DNA of 51,183 bases from Tethybacter castelli (GCA_036679665.1 JAZHEJ010000062.1:1-51183), one strand, 5' to 3'. Positions 40,767 to 50,055 are shown, numbered from the stretch's first letter. The notes: generated by a model not told the origin, from the letters alone. Numbers and translations are program-made.

Positions 40767-41867
40767 ATGAACGAACAGACTGATGTTGCGGTGGTTGGAG
40801 GCGGTACGGTCGGCATACTTGCCGCGTTAGCCTCCCATAAGCGCAAGCTGCGGGTCAGAATTTTCGAAAAGCGCAGCGAACCTGCGCAAAATGGTGAGCG
40901 ATTGTTCACATTGCATTTGGTCGCGAAAATGTTGCTCGGTGAGCTTGGAATTTGGGAGCGGTTACGTGAAGCGGTACCAATTCGTCGGATGCGAGTGCGT
41001 ACCCCGGCCGGTCGCTGGTTGAAAATAGATGCGTATTCCTGCCAGCTTAGCGCATTGGCATACACTGTGGCAGAGCATGAATTAACTCAAGCGCTGCTAA
41101 ACCAACTAAATAGCGTTGGGTTACAAATTGAATACGGCACGCAAGTGCAAGCTGTGACTGTGCAGCCGCGCAAAGCGATACTCGATATGGGCGACCGCGA
41201 GGTGGAAGCCAAGTTGATCATCGGCGCGGACGGCCAGCGATCAAAGATTGCGCAATTATCAAGTCTCGCGCAACAGAACATTCGCCTTCCGCATGACGCA
41301 GTGGTTGCCAGGGCTAAATTTAATAATTTGAACAACACCGCTTGGCAGTGGATCGGAACCGGCGATCTTTTCGCGGTGTTGCCCGGTGTTGGCGGCTACG
41401 CCAATTTGATCTGGTCGCGCCCGCCTGCCGTCGCCCAAACCACGGCCGCCTGGACTAATCAGCGGTTTAACCATGAGTTGGATCAATTGTGCGCCGAACA
41501 GCTTGGCCCATGTCAAGTTGCAGGGGAACGCCGGGTATTCAAGTTGCACCAAGTGTTGCGCGCGCCGGTGGCAAACCGCGTGGTTTTAGTCGGCGACAGT
41601 TTTCACAGTATCCATCCGTTAGCCGGACAGGGACTCGCGCTTGGGTGCGGAGATATAACGGTGCTAACGTCGGCTTTTAATCGTAGCGATCCAGGTTGCA
41701 ACGCGGCGCTTGGCGTGTATCGGCGTGCGCGCACATTGCGTGTTGCAACGACACGGATAATCACCAGCCGGATTGCCGCGTTGGGGTGGACCGATAAATT
41801 ATTGCTAGAAACAGGAGCCAGTTTGCCGTTGGGCAAGACATTGGCGTTGCTTGCCAACCAGCCGTAA
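40767..41867 (+). CDS. UbiH/COQ6-family FAD-dependent hydroxylase
   Basis: A 366-residue flavin monooxygenase, probably acting in ubiquinone ring hydroxylation at the inner membrane. The FAD-binding dinucleotide motif is VAVVGGGTVGILAAL at the N-terminus. The DG motif is LIIGADGQRSKI near 155, and the GD motif VVLVGDSFHSIHPLAGQGLALGCGD near 275 includes the HPLAGQG typical of UbiH, UbiF and UbiI. Which carbon it hydroxylates cannot be told, and no other ubi gene is adjacent. I choose the ATG at 40767 over a TTG at 40749, as it begins just before the FAD motif. The upstream tRNA-Met is on the opposite strand. Confidence 0.82.
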   Translation: MNEQTDVAVVGGGTVGILAALASHKRKLRVRIFEKRSEPAQNGERLFTLHLVAKMLLGELGIWERLREAVPIRRMRVRTPAGRWLKIDAYSCQLSALAYTVAEHELTQALLNQLNSVGLQIEYGTQVQAVTVQPRKAILDMGDREVEAKLIIGADGQRSKIAQLSSLAQQNIRLPHDAVVARAKFNNLNNTAWQWIGTGDLFAVLPGVGGYANLIWSRPPAVAQTTAAWTNQRFNHELDQLCAEQLGPCQVAGERRVFKLHQVLRAPVANRVVLVGDSFHSIHPLAGQGLALGCGDITVLTSAFNRSDPGCNAALGVYRRARTLRVATTRIITSRIAALGWTDKLLLETGASLPLGKTLALLANQP

Positions 41868-41881
41868 CAAGATAAGTTGGG

Positions 41882-44797
41882 TTATTGGCTAGGTTGCTGA
41901 AGTACTCCGATCGTTTCAGCGTCTTTGGAAGCGGCTTGGCGATCGCCGACGACAATGTACGACGACATGCGTGCTTGGTATGCATTGATCGCTCGAGGAT
42001 TGATCCTGATCGCCTGCGAAAAGTCTTCAATGGCGTCTTTTGAGTTACCGATTGAAGATTTGCTAAGTCCGCGGCGCAGGTAAGCGTCGAACGAAGACGG
42101 AAGATTTTCAAGTATGGCGTCGTAATCTTCAATTGCCAAGAGAGGATCATATTCTTCACGCGCTGAAGCCCGTGCGAACAGCAACTGAGTGGGGTTGGGT
42201 GGAGAGCGTTGCAGCGCTTCGGTCAAAGCGGCGCTTGCGTCTTCATATCGGGCGTGGGTAATGTATATTTGGCTAAGGTTAACCCAAGCTTCGTAGTCAT
42301 TTTCCGGCCGCCCTTCAGCTTGGGTGGCGGCAAGCATATCTTCGATAGCTTCATCAATATTTCCCACTCGGCTATGGAAAATACCTCGATTGATAAAAGC
42401 CGCGTAAGGCTCAGCCTGGCCAGAATCGATGAGATCGGTTAGTTTTACGATCTGTTCGTTCATTTGCGCGATTTCCTCTTCTGTATTAACGCGCTTAAGT
42501 GGTACCAATTGGACATTTTCCTGGGTGGGAGTTTGGGTAAGATCATAAATGTTTTGTGACGCCAATTCAAGAAAAACGTTTAGTTCCTCCAATTGCTTTT
42601 CTTTGTCCACAATGGTTACCTGCTCTAACAGAGCAACCGCTTCTTCTAACGGTTCGACCGAGGAAGGGTCAAGCAGGAAAGCTTCTTTATAAAGGTCAAT
42701 GGCTTCTTGCCAACGTTGGTCAAGCGTAATAATTGCCGCTTTGGCAAGTTTAACGTCGTAGTTGTCAGGCTCTTGTTCTTCTGCGGTAAGAATTATGTTT
42801 AATGCTTGATTAATATCTTGAATGGCGGTTAGCGCTTTGGCGCGAGCGATAAGCAAAGATACATTGTTGGGGTCAGAAGGTAAGATTGTGCGCGTAACAT
42901 CCAAAGCTTCACGTACCGAATCGTTTTCTAGCAACACATCGGTGTACAGTATCGCCAATTGCTTGCGAAACTCCTCATCGGTGACTTCCGCGAATGCGGC
43001 CTCGAGCAGCTCGACACTGCCCGGTAGTTTGTTGTCAAACAGAATTTGTCCTTTGATTAATGCGAAAAGGGCCCGATAGTTTTCTATTTCATCGGCGGGC
43101 AAGTCGGCGAATTGCTTTTCACTGGCGTCAATCAATCTTAAAGCTTCGTCAACATTGTCTAGCTTGGCAAGCATACCTATATGTTTTAACACGGCCTCAA
43201 AATTAGTCGGGTCAAGAGATTTGGACTGTTCGTAATGAGACAGAGCGACCTCGTAGCTGATCTGGTCCTGACTGAAATAATCGCCGATTGACAGATTTGC
43301 CTCCGATGCGAATCTTGGCGAATTCACCGCTACACGATAGGCGGACAAGGCGCGTTCTAAAGTTCCTTGATTTTCGTAGGCGCGGGCAAGGTAAAAATGC
43401 AGCCCGGGTAACGATTGATCTTCGGCATTTATGGAACTGAATTTAGCGATTGCTTGTTCATTGTCGCCGGCTAGCAGATCAATGATTCCTTGGTTGTACA
43501 ACGCGTACGGGTAGGTGGGAAGAAAGCTTAACGATTGCTGCAAGTCAGTGGTTGCCAATCCGATACGCTCATCAATGATTGATAATACCGCCCGATTATT
43601 CAACGCTTGGTAAGCATTCGGATTTTGGCGTAATGTGGCGTCAAGATTATCTTTGGCCTTATCCCATGACTGAGGCCCTTGCATGATGTGAGCGATGCTC
43701 AAATTGTTACGAAAAATAGGGGAACTTGATCTGCCGACACGCAGCCAGGTGGTTATCGCTTTTTCGAAATCGCCGGTCTGCGCGATCAGAACTCCGTCAA
43801 GAAAAATGGTTAACGGTAAATTTTCTTCCTGCGTGGCTTGGCCGATCGCAGCCTGCGCGTTTTGCAGATCGTCGCGCAAAATCGCCGAATAAGTGGTGGC
43901 CAAATAAACAATACTTTCAAGTTTGGGCACAAAGGAGGAATATTCGCCGGTCTCGGTCGGAATGAAATCGCAAACATTAATTTGCAGTTCAGTGTCAACT
44001 CCGGCAATCAGTTGCTGACGAGCGTTAAGGTTTTGCGGATACGAGTTGGGATCGGGAAACAGCGCATGATCTAAAAATTCCCGATTTTGCCGACATATTG
44101 TTATAAAAGTCAGGTTCAGCAACTCGCTATAGCGCTGATATCTTTGTTGAGAATTTCCTAACGCGGCAAGCTGGCGCTCGGCCTCGCTGATGTCTTGCAC
44201 GTTCTGATCGGGATTTTTCTGGGCGGTGAGCAAAATACGAAGAATCAAGGCGGGCAGGTAGGTATTCACGCTGACAATGGTCTGGTTGTTGCGTTTTTCC
44301 GCTATATCTAAATTGGGCAATGCGGCAATTGCGGAAAGAAACATCACTTCCACGTCTTGGCTTAGCGGCGAATCGGCAATTATTTGATCCAGTACCGTCG
44401 TGGCAAGTTCTCTGTCGCCGTTAATCAACAACAATTCGCTGTATGCGAGTTGTTTTTCAACTTCATCAGGGCGATATTCCAGGTAGTTGGCTAGTTCACT
44501 GATGGCGGTGCCGTAATCTTGAGCTTCCAAAGCGACTTCATATCTTTGCAACATAAAGCGCGGCGCGATAAGCCGATAAGGCGTGGTTATACCCACGTAA
44601 AGAAGAATTAAAAAGCCGACGAAGCCACCGATAATAAATTTGTGTTTCCGCTCAAATTTTTCCGGTATCCACCGCTTTTTCTGATGTAAACTTTTGTTTA
44701 ATTCATCGCGTTTTATTTGCAGATCCGCTCCTTCTTGTTGGCTACGTTGCTCACGTAGCTCTTTTAGGCGGGCTAGCGGATCTGATTCATTAGACAT
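41882..44797 (-). CDS. Large TPR-repeat membrane protein
   Basis: A 971-residue protein. A charged cytosolic N-terminus (about 50 residues, rich in Lys, Arg, Glu, Gln) precedes one membrane helix (FIIGGFVGFLILLYVGI, about 53-69). About 880 residues made of tetratricopeptide-like repeats follow, for example ALYNQGIIDLLAGDNEQAI, GLHFYLARAYENQGTLERAL and a last AYLRRGLSKSSIGNSKDAIE. It probably scaffolds protein complexes in the periplasm. I do not recognise a specific family, and no adjacent gene names a pathway. Ala, Glu and Asp content is high and cysteines are few. Confidence 0.72.
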   Translation of the reverse strand: MSNESDPLARLKELREQRSQQEGADLQIKRDELNKSLHQKKRWIPEKFERKHKFIIGGFVGFLILLYVGITTPYRLIAPRFMLQRYEVALEAQDYGTAISELANYLEYRPDEVEKQLAYSELLLINGDRELATTVLDQIIADSPLSQDVEVMFLSAIAALPNLDIAEKRNNQTIVSVNTYLPALILRILLTAQKNPDQNVQDISEAERQLAALGNSQQRYQRYSELLNLTFITICRQNREFLDHALFPDPNSYPQNLNARQQLIAGVDTELQINVCDFIPTETGEYSSFVPKLESIVYLATTYSAILRDDLQNAQAAIGQATQEENLPLTIFLDGVLIAQTGDFEKAITTWLRVGRSSSPIFRNNLSIAHIMQGPQSWDKAKDNLDATLRQNPNAYQALNNRAVLSIIDERIGLATTDLQQSLSFLPTYPYALYNQGIIDLLAGDNEQAIAKFSSINAEDQSLPGLHFYLARAYENQGTLERALSAYRVAVNSPRFASEANLSIGDYFSQDQISYEVALSHYEQSKSLDPTNFEAVLKHIGMLAKLDNVDEALRLIDASEKQFADLPADEIENYRALFALIKGQILFDNKLPGSVELLEAAFAEVTDEEFRKQLAILYTDVLLENDSVREALDVTRTILPSDPNNVSLLIARAKALTAIQDINQALNIILTAEEQEPDNYDVKLAKAAIITLDQRWQEAIDLYKEAFLLDPSSVEPLEEAVALLEQVTIVDKEKQLEELNVFLELASQNIYDLTQTPTQENVQLVPLKRVNTEEEIAQMNEQIVKLTDLIDSGQAEPYAAFINRGIFHSRVGNIDEAIEDMLAATQAEGRPENDYEAWVNLSQIYITHARYEDASAALTEALQRSPPNPTQLLFARASAREEYDPLLAIEDYDAILENLPSSFDAYLRRGLSKSSIGNSKDAIEDFSQAIRINPRAINAYQARMSSYIVVGDRQAASKDAETIGVLQQPSQ

Positions 44798-44892
44798 AGC
44801 TCAGATAAATTTTTAGGTGCGAATTGGGCGTATGTTCGAGCGGATTATTTTCTTTAGCACAGACTATTTTATATCCACCTTTGCATATTTGA

Positions 44893-46128
44893 TTAGTTAG
44901 ATTTTAAATCGCCAATTATCATATCTAGCCAGTGCTGTACCGGTAGTGCGCTGGTTTGGCGCAAATGCAAGACACAGCCGATGTTTGCGCTGGCGATAAG
45001 TTGCGCGTCGGGGTTTTCCAAATGGTTTAGCATTTTAGAGCGTAAACGTTTGGCGTATTGGCTCTCAAGGAGCGAATAGGTGCCCGCTGAGCCGCAACAT
45101 TCCGGCGCGTTCGATGTGTTTGCGATCGCATAATCAGCGTGGGCAAGCAGCTTGGCGGTCGCGTCGGGAACTTTCAGCCCGTTGCGTTGCGTGCACGGGA
45201 CGTGTACCACCACCTTCTTGCTTTGCCCGCAAGATGCCAATTGCGGCTTGATAAGGTCAAGATGATTGAGTAAAAATGCCGCGGGATCCGCAAGTTTGCT
45301 CACCAATTGCGTGGCGGTGTTTTGTTCGGCGGCGGTAAGGCCGATTAGGTGCGGATATTCGGTAACGAACGACGCGCAACCGCTGGAGGCGAACATGATC
45401 GCTTCAAATTTGTCGCGCACCATGTCAGCGCCGACGCTCAGCGTGGCTCGCACGTCAGCTAGGGCCTGATTGTGTTGCCCGGTATGCCAACGCAACGCTC
45501 CGCAGCATGGGACTTTGGTTACTAAGCGGGTCTCAAAGCCGGCGCGGCTGAGCAATTCGATCAAGGCGCGATTGGTTGTCGGCATCAGCCCTTCTTGGGC
45601 GCATCCTGCGAAAACCGCAACTTTGCCGCGCGGCGACTTTGGCGGTTCAACCGCCCGCGGCGCCATCGCCGACGGTAGCGCGCGTCTTAGATGCAAAGGT
45701 AGCAGCGGGCCAAATATGCGGCTTAATCTTCTTAGCCAGCGACTGCAAAATCGGCTCCGGAACAGATCGGCTATAAGTCGCCGACGCATTCTTGCGCCGA
45801 ACTTGCGCGGTGCGTCGCGTTGCGTAAGTTGGCGGCCGGCCTGGGCTATGCGCGCATATTCGACACCCGACGGACAAGCGCTTTCGCAAGCCCGGCAAGT
45901 TAGGCAGCGGTCGAGATGTTTTTGCGCGATTTTGGCGTCGGTGCTTTGCTCAAGTAGTTGCTTGACCAGATATATCCGGCCGCGGGGGCTGTCAAGTTCG
46001 TTGTGCTCAAGTTCATAGGTCGGACACGCGGTGGCGCAAAAGCCGCAATGTACGCAACGCGATATCAGCTTGGCGGCGTCGGTGGCCACCGTATCGTTGC
46101 GAAGTCGGCCGACGACATTTACGTCCAT
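44893..46128 (-). CDS. glcF: Glycolate oxidase iron-sulfur subunit (GlcF)
   Basis: Electron-transfer subunit that passes electrons from glycolate or related hydroxy-acid oxidation towards quinone. About 411 residues. Two 4Fe-4S motifs are CVHCGFCATACPTY and CLTCRACESACPSGVEY. Two CCG-type domains follow with CCGALRWHTG and PECCGSAGTYSLLES. I place the start at the ATG ending at 46128 (MDVNVVGRL); an upstream frame would overlap apt. The catalytic subunits GlcD and GlcE are not in the window, so it is orphaned here. The apt gene diverges from it. Confidence 0.88.
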   Translation of the reverse strand: MDVNVVGRLRNDTVATDAAKLISRCVHCGFCATACPTYELEHNELDSPRGRIYLVKQLLEQSTDAKIAQKHLDRCLTCRACESACPSGVEYARIAQAGRQLTQRDAPRKFGARMRRRLIADLFRSRFCSRWLRRLSRIFGPLLPLHLRRALPSAMAPRAVEPPKSPRGKVAVFAGCAQEGLMPTTNRALIELLSRAGFETRLVTKVPCCGALRWHTGQHNQALADVRATLSVGADMVRDKFEAIMFASSGCASFVTEYPHLIGLTAAEQNTATQLVSKLADPAAFLLNHLDLIKPQLASCGQSKKVVVHVPCTQRNGLKVPDATAKLLAHADYAIANTSNAPECCGSAGTYSLLESQYAKRLRSKMLNHLENPDAQLIASANIGCVLHLRQTSALPVQHWLDMIIGDLKSN

Positions 46129-46171
46129 ATGCAGATTGTCACACAACACGCTTGAGTAAAATGCGCTAAGG

Positions 46172-46723
46172 ATGTGCGCAAACACCCACTCGGACTATAC
46201 GCCGGATCAGTTACGCGACATGGTGCACAGCGTACCGGATTTTCCGAAGCTAGGAGTGATGTTTCGCGACATCATGCCGCTGTTTGCCGATGCAAGAGCG
46301 TTGGCGTCAATGATCAAGCATATGGCAAAACTTGCGCCGCAAGAATTTGATTGCATAGCCGGCATTGAAGCGCGCGGATTTTTACTGGGTGTCGCGCTGG
46401 CTATGGAACTGGGCAAAAGCTTCGTGCCGTTGCGCAAGCCCGGCAAATTGCCCGCGGGTAAGCTTTCGGAAAGCTATGGACTTGAATATGGCCAAAGCAC
46501 ATTGGAAGTACATAAAGAAGCTTTGCGCAATAGCGGGTCCCGGGTGTGGATAGTTGACGACTTGTTGGCTACCGGCGGCACGCTTGAAGCCGCCTGCAAG
46601 TTGGTTGAAGGCATCGGTGGCACGGTTGTGGGCATCACGGTGCTTATCGAACTAACCGGACTTGACGGTTGGAAAGCCTTGGGTGATTATCCGCACGGCG
46701 CCTTATTCGAAATGGACGCGTAA
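46172..46723 (+). CDS. apt: Adenine phosphoribosyltransferase
   Basis: Salvages adenine to AMP with PRPP. The 183 residues show the Apt pattern: PDFPKLGVMFRDIMPLFAD near the start, GIEARGFLLGVALA, FVPLRKPGKLPAGKLSESYGLEYG and the PRPP motif VWIVDDLLATGGTLEAA. Length is normal. AGG sits directly before the ATG, which is too close for a ribosome binding site; translation may use a weaker upstream site. It is followed by tRNA-Arg on the same strand. Confidence 0.95.
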   Translation: MCANTHSDYTPDQLRDMVHSVPDFPKLGVMFRDIMPLFADARALASMIKHMAKLAPQEFDCIAGIEARGFLLGVALAMELGKSFVPLRKPGKLPAGKLSESYGLEYGQSTLEVHKEALRNSGSRVWIVDDLLATGGTLEAACKLVEGIGGTVVGITVLIELTGLDGWKALGDYPHGALFEMDA

Positions 46724-46745
46724 ACGGGTAACCAATATCATTAAA

Positions 46746-46775
46746 TTGCGACATTTAGGTAATAAACCCTAAAAT
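46746..46775 (+). promoter_or_regulatory. Candidate sigma-70 promoter of tRNA-Arg
   Basis: TTGCGA (46746-46751), an 18-base spacer and TAAAAT (46770-46775) precede the tRNA gene, whose first base would lie about 7 bases beyond the expected transcription start. Both hexamers match consensus at most positions. No experimental support. Confidence 0.5.
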
Positions 46776-46788
46776 AATCGGTCAGTGA

Positions 46789-46864
46789 GCGCCTGTAGCT
46801 CAGCGGATAGAGCACTGGCCTCCGAAGCCAGGGGTCGCAGGTTCAATTCCTGCCAGGCGCGCCA
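46789..46864 (+). tRNA. tRNA-Arg (CCG)
   Basis: A 76-base cloverleaf with encoded CCA. The acceptor GCGCCTG pairs with CAGGCGC; discriminator G, then CCA. The D arm is AGCTCAGCGGATAGAGC. The anticodon stem CTGGC/GCCAG encloses CTCCGAA, giving anticodon CCG, which reads CGG. The T arm is GCAGGTTCAATTCCTGC. It lies between apt and the convergent anmK. Confidence 0.95.
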
Positions 46865-46875
46865 GTTGCGCAAAG

Positions 46876-47973
46876 TTATTTTTGCACGCGGTGTTTGACA
46901 CCGCCTGAAGCGGGGAGCTTGACCCCGGTGGTTGAAGGCATAGTCAGCGGCAAGCCGCGCTCGCTGCGCACCGCCAGATATGCGAACAGTTCCGCTTCTA
47001 GCGAATCGCCGCGGGCGCCTATTTTTTCAATCGGTCCAACATGATTGCCTAGCCGGCTGCGAAGTTCATGCATCATCCGCATATTATGCCGTCCGCCACC
47101 GGTAACCAGCCAGCGTTTAGCCTGGCTTGGCAAGTGCGTTGTCGCCGCAGCGACGCAAGCTGCGGTAAGCGCGGTCAATGTCGCGGCGCCGTCCGCGTCG
47201 CTCAGGCCGATGACTGAGTTTTGCCAGGCGGCAAAATGATTGCGATCCAAAGATTTTGGCGGCGCCAACGCAAAATAGTCGTCGCCAAGCAACTTGTCGA
47301 TTAGCGCGCGATCTGCGGTTCCGGTTGATGCCAGGTCGCCGTTGACATCCATCTTGACGTTGCGGCGCAACTGCATAAAGTCGTCAAGTAACGCGCTGGC
47401 CGGGCCGGTGTCAAACGCGATTAGCTGGTCGTCGTTTATATAGGTCAGGTTGGCCACCCCGCCTAAATTGAGGATAACCAGCGGTTTTTTCTCTTTGACA
47501 GCCAGACAAGCGTGATACAACGGGGCAAGGGGGGCGCCTTGTCCGCCGGCTTGCATATCAGCGTGCCGAAAATTGTCAATCACGTCAATGCGTGTGGTGG
47601 CGGCGATAACCTCCCCGGAGCCTAGTTGGTGCGAAAATCCGGCTTTGGGATCATGGAATATGGTCTGGCCGTGCAGACCGATCAGTTTTATGTTGTGCGT
47701 TGCCGGCAGTTCAGTCATCAGCTGCTTGATCGCGTCGACATAAGCCAGGTTTAGTTCTTGCTCGATCTTAGCTACGACTTCGTTTGGCGTCGTGGCATAG
47801 GAGGTGACCAATTGAGTCAACTTGTGATGTAAATCCGCCGCGTAGGGGCGGCTGAGCGCGGTGACAAATTCGCTGTGGTACTTTCCGTCGGTGACGATAC
47901 AGGCGACGTCAATCGCGTCCATGGAGGTGCCGCTGATAAGTCCCGCGGCGCAAATCGGATAGTGATCAGACAT
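46876..47973 (-). CDS. anmK: Anhydro-N-acetylmuramic acid kinase
   Basis: Phosphorylates and opens 1,6-anhydro-MurNAc from cell-wall turnover, giving MurNAc-6-phosphate. The 365 residues match AnmK. The N-terminal ATP-site motif is GLISGTSMDAIDVA. LIGLHGQTIFHDP and VIDNFRHADMQAGGQGAPLAP with the catalytic Asp follow, then NLGGVANLTY, FDTGPASALLDDFM and a C-terminal LVTGGGRHN. One difference from many relatives is PAS where PGN is common in FDTGPGN. It is convergent with tRNA-Arg. Confidence 0.95.
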   Translation of the reverse strand: MSDHYPICAAGLISGTSMDAIDVACIVTDGKYHSEFVTALSRPYAADLHHKLTQLVTSYATTPNEVVAKIEQELNLAYVDAIKQLMTELPATHNIKLIGLHGQTIFHDPKAGFSHQLGSGEVIAATTRIDVIDNFRHADMQAGGQGAPLAPLYHACLAVKEKKPLVILNLGGVANLTYINDDQLIAFDTGPASALLDDFMQLRRNVKMDVNGDLASTGTADRALIDKLLGDDYFALAPPKSLDRNHFAAWQNSVIGLSDADGAATLTALTAACVAAATTHLPSQAKRWLVTGGGRHNMRMMHELRSRLGNHVGPIEKIGARGDSLEAELFAYLAVRSERGLPLTMPSTTGVKLPASGGVKHRVQK

Positions 47974-48035
47974 GTGCAGGCGTTTTATATTATGGCAGTT
48001 ATCGATAAAGATTGTGCGAAAATAGCGGTTAGATT

Positions 48036-48227
48036 ATGGCAGGAACGAAATCAGGCTTCTGGGAATTCGTGAAAATCTCCGTGTTCGCGTTCGGGTTGCT
48101 TATCTTGGTGGTGATCATGGCCACACTGTTGGTAAACAGCTTGATAAACGGAACGCCAAATATCAGCGAGCAGGAGGCGGCGAAAAATACCGCGCCATCC
48201 GGACGTATTTATTATCGTCCGCAATAA
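48036..48227 (+). CDS. Small single-helix membrane protein
   Basis: A 63-residue protein. A short polar N-terminus is followed by one hydrophobic helix (VFAFGLLILVVIMATLLV) and a polar tail ending SGRIYYRPQ. I do not recognise a family. It lies 34 bases before apaH on the same strand and diverges from anmK. Codon use is like that of the core genes. Confidence 0.55.
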   Translation: MAGTKSGFWEFVKISVFAFGLLILVVIMATLLVNSLINGTPNISEQEAAKNTAPSGRIYYRPQ

Positions 48228-48261
48228 CGTACCGATACAAGCCTAGCTGAGAACCGCTTCG

Positions 48262-49059
48262 ATGGCAACCTTGGCCATTGGGGATATCCACGGCGAGTAT
48301 CGCGTGTTGCGCAAATTGCTGGCGGAAAATCGTCTTGGCGCGACAGACCGGATGGTGTTGGTCGGTGATTTAATCGGACGCGGCAAATCCGGGCACGACG
48401 TGTTGCGCTGGGCGGCCGATCAGGGCGACAAAATTCAGATCGTGTTGGGCAATCACGATCTACATTTGCTCGGCACGTATTACCTTCAGTTGCCGATCAA
48501 TGATCCGGCCAAGCGATCGATATTGGAAGCTTACGACGCAGCCGAACTTTGCGCATGGTTGCGGCGGCGACCGCTGGCGCTCGCGTTGGCTCATTGCAAC
48601 GCTTTGGTGGTGCATGCCGGCCCCTGGCACAGTTGGGATTTACCCGCCACCTTATGCGCGGCGCAAGAATTTGGCGACGCTATCGCCGCAGAGGATCCTA
48701 AGCCGGCTCTGCAAAGCATGTACGGTAACAGCCAGGACCGTTGGGATGAGCGATTGGCCGGCGAAGCGCGGCTCCAGGCGATCGCCAATATTCTGACTAG
48801 GATGCGCACTTGTCGCGCCGACGGCAGCATCAATATGAGTTATCGCGGCCTACCAAACGAAGCGTACGGCGCCGGCAATATGACGTGGTTTGATTATCCT
48901 GATCGCAAGTTGCGTTCGATGCTTATCGTCTGCGGTCATTGGTCGGCATTGGGATTGACCATGCGCTCAGATATCGCGATGATCGACACCGGATGTTGTT
49001 ATGGCGGCCCGCTGACCGGATTGTGGATTGAAGACCGGCGACTGGTTACGGCAAACTAG
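48262..49059 (+). CDS. apaH: Symmetrical bis(5'-nucleosyl)-tetraphosphatase
   Basis: Hydrolyses Ap4A to two ADP and removes Np4-type RNA caps in related bacteria. The 265 residues carry the metallophosphatase signatures GDIHGEYR, VLVGDLIGRGKSG and VLGNHDLHLLG at the N-terminus, then CGHWSALGL near 223. Length is close to E. coli ApaH (280). The gene is not beside ksgA/apaG, as in enterics. It converges with the sirtuin gene, whose stop directly abuts. Confidence 0.95.
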   Translation: MATLAIGDIHGEYRVLRKLLAENRLGATDRMVLVGDLIGRGKSGHDVLRWAADQGDKIQIVLGNHDLHLLGTYYLQLPINDPAKRSILEAYDAAELCAWLRRRPLALALAHCNALVVHAGPWHSWDLPATLCAAQEFGDAIAAEDPKPALQSMYGNSQDRWDERLAGEARLQAIANILTRMRTCRADGSINMSYRGLPNEAYGAGNMTWFDYPDRKLRSMLIVCGHWSALGLTMRSDIAMIDTGCCYGGPLTGLWIEDRRLVTAN

Positions 49060-49773
49060 CTAACGGTATTCGGACAGTAATTCAGCTAGCAGCTGCGGCA
49101 GCGTGGCGCTTGCTGGTCCGGTGCGTCGCTCGTGAAAGCGTGAAGAGCCGGCGGTGGTATCAAGGTTGGTTTCGATGCAGCGCGCCCCTGCTGCGCGGGC
49201 AACGTCCACAAAGCCCGCGGCCGGATATACGTTACCTGAAGTTCCCGCGGCGATAAAAATCGCGCACCGCTCAAGCGCGGTGTGGATTCGATCCATTGCA
49301 AGCGGCATTTCTCCAAACCACACCACATGGGGGCGCAATTTGCCGCTTGGGCAAGCGGGACACGACGTGTCCGGCGCCATAATCGGCGGCGACGCGCAAA
49401 CTTGATCGCAAGCGCAACAGCGAGCTTTGCTCAGTTCGCCGTGCATGTGAATCAAATCGACATAGCCGGCGCGCTCATGAAGGTTATCAATGTTTTGCGT
49501 CACCAGCAACGCTTCGCCGGGCCAGTCGCGTTCAAATTCGGCCAGGGCTATATGCGCGAAATTTGGCGCAACGTCGTTTAGTTGTTGGCGCCGGGCATTG
49601 TAAAAATCATGCACCAGTTGGGGATCGGCGATAAAACCTTCGTAAGTCGCAACGTCGGCGACCGGATGGCCTTCCCACAGCCCGTCAGCACCCCGGAAGG
49701 TGCGTAGACCAGATTCGGCGGAAACCCCGGCTCCGGTCAGCACTACAATGACAGGATGACTATTTGCGCACAT
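49060..49773 (-). CDS. cobB: NAD-dependent protein deacylase, sirtuin (CobB type)
   Basis: NAD-dependent lysine deacylase of the cytosol. About 237 residues. The NAD site is GAGVSAESGLRTFRG. The catalytic His is in HMHGELSKARC, with QNIDNLHERAG before it. Zinc Cys pairs are CCACDQVC and CPAC. The motif FYNARRQQL gives the Tyr-x-x-Arg pair seen in SIRT5-like enzymes that remove succinyl and malonyl groups. I choose the ATG ending at 49773, with AGGA 6-7 bases upstream, over a TTG 18 bases earlier. Confidence 0.92.
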   Translation of the reverse strand: MCANSHPVIVVLTGAGVSAESGLRTFRGADGLWEGHPVADVATYEGFIADPQLVHDFYNARRQQLNDVAPNFAHIALAEFERDWPGEALLVTQNIDNLHERAGYVDLIHMHGELSKARCCACDQVCASPPIMAPDTSCPACPSGKLRPHVVWFGEMPLAMDRIHTALERCAIFIAAGTSGNVYPAAGFVDVARAAGARCIETNLDTTAGSSRFHERRTGPASATLPQLLAELLSEYR

Positions 49774-49814
49774 AGCGTATCCTATCCGCAAGTCATAAAA
49801 TCAGCCGTGTAATT

Positions 49815-50054
49815 ATGGAGACTTTGCCGCAACCGCAGTCTGCTGAGCAACAAGACATTTTGCTTGGCAAAGCGAAGCGGCTGATCAAGTTGGTCCGCGA
49901 ACTAGCGCGCACCAACGCAAAGTTGCAAAACCAGCTCGGTACGCAGCATGCGGAGTTGGTGGAACTGCGCAAGCGCCTACGTCAGCAAGATCGCGTCCGG
50001 CAGGAAGCTAAGCGCCGCTTGCGACATCTGGCCAACCAGTTGCCGGGTAAATGA
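49815..50054 (+). CDS. ZapB-like coiled-coil protein upstream of zapA
   Basis: A 79-residue, strongly charged protein. After a short Pro/Gln-rich N-terminus it is one long coiled coil (ARTNAKLQNQLGTQHAELVE with heptad-like Leu spacing), ending in a basic stretch. It resembles the small coiled-coil proteins encoded directly before zapA in gammaproteobacteria (TIGR02449 type, related to ZapB). Its stop lies 1-2 bases before the zapA start, so the pair is coupled and probably acts at the division site. Confidence 0.75.
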   Translation: METLPQPQSAEQQDILLGKAKRLIKLVRELARTNAKLQNQLGTQHAELVELRKRLRQQDRVRQEAKRRLRHLANQLPGK

Positions 50055-50055
50055 A

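Noticed and set aside
46129..46185. A longer GlcF start beginning MFAHILSAF
   Set aside because: It overlaps the divergent apt start and adds residues with no similarity to the family; the ATG ending at 46128 gives the normal N-terminus.
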